Below, piece by piece: positions 63,782-64,000 of a DNA stretch of 64,000 nucleotides (positions are counted from its first letter, which is position 1; each line of letters begins with the position of its first letter). Source of the DNA: Nocardia panacis (GTDB lineage Bacteria; Actinomycetota; Actinomycetes; Mycobacteriales; Mycobacteriaceae). The notes beneath the pieces are model-generated. The model was given only the letters and a program-made list of their open reading frames with translations. It did not search any database and was not told the origin of the DNA. The DNA lies in the NCBI RefSeq assembly GCF_003598715.1, contig NZ_QZFU01000019.1, forward strand, positions 671,074-735,073, read 5' to 3'. The translations under genes were made by a program, and so were the position numbers.

Positions 63782-64000
63782 TTAAGTCTTGGCCGGTGTC
63801 GTCAAGCCTTGGTTGAGGACTTCGATGTGGATCGTGATGCGGTAGCTGTTGCGGTCGATGCCGACTTTGGCGCGGTGCTTGGAGATGGCGCGTTTGACGA
63901 CGCGGGGGCAGGCGCGGACCCGGCGGGCAGGTAGGGGCACGGCCAGGACAGCCCGGCCGATCTGTCCGGCGAGGTCGACGACGGTCCCGGCGATGATGCC
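63782..64000 (-). CDS. Transposase, C-terminal part (IS4-like), truncated by the window edge
   Basis: Seventy-two residues before the stop, with RVRACPRVVKRAISKHRAK near the C-terminus, as at the end of IS4-family DDE transposases, and a short strand NSYRITIHIEVL. The rest lies beyond the window, so whether it is intact is unknown. It lies immediately upstream of prfB. Confidence 0.7.
   Translation of the reverse strand, partial: GIIAGTVVDLAGQIGRAVLAVPLPARRVRACPRVVKRAISKHRAKVGIDRNSYRITIHIEVLNQGLTTPAKT

Overview
The window comes from a high-GC actinobacterium of the Nocardia/Mycobacterium type. Grounds: the order prfB - mscS-type channel - ftsE - ftsX with smpB and ssrA nearby, a tmRNA tag reading ADSHQREYALAA, WXG100 (type VII secretion) proteins, Tat signals and strong GC-rich codon use. 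Repeats that I recall as common in Nocardia make Nocardia the best guess; this is inference, not a database result.

Layout. 1-7064: a nonribosomal peptide synthetase (minus strand, cut by the left edge), divergent from an acyl-CoA dehydrogenase. 8.6-16.7 kb: regulators and single enzymes (TetR, a Tat-exported PIG-L deacetylase with a carbohydrate-binding domain, an exported alpha/beta hydrolase, a MetE-like protein, an SAM methyltransferase, a PadR/FAD-monooxygenase pair). 16.7-19.4 kb: a four-gene overlapping operon of WXG100-type proteins and a transglycosylase-like effector. 19.5-21.9 kb: a PIF1-type helicase fused to an exonuclease-like and a BRCT domain. 22.9-28.8 kb: a seven-gene catabolic operon (two-component flavin hydroxylase, cupin, DUF2848, C-N hydrolase, alpha/beta hydrolase, SnoaL-like) divergent from a GntR/FCD regulator. 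28.9-36.3 kb: regulators with palindromic operators, a glycoside hydrolase, an NmrA-like protein, a wrecked MFS pump and a RidA-like protein.

36.4-50.2 kb is the accessory heart. It holds a RelE-like toxin-antitoxin pair, a DUF4132 gene with its partner, a short-chain fatty acid transporter, and a tightly coupled four-gene set: vWA protein, PP2C phosphatase, protein kinase-like protein, and an SF1 helicase-nuclease fusion. This matches the TerY-P triad plus a DNA-processing effector and is the best candidate for a defence or stress system. It is bounded by two direct repeats (42441-42545 and 50090-50192) carrying the terminator of ssrA, whose gene lies just beyond the right copy, so the segment looks like cargo at the ssrA hotspot.

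50.2-64.0 kb returns to core genome: ssrA, an EamA transporter gene broken by a 67-bp insertion, smpB, a Doc/RHH toxin-antitoxin operon, two exported phosphatases, recQ, ftsX, ftsE, a small membrane protein, an MscS-type channel, a TetR/hydrolase pair, prfB, and the 3' end of a transposase running off the right edge.
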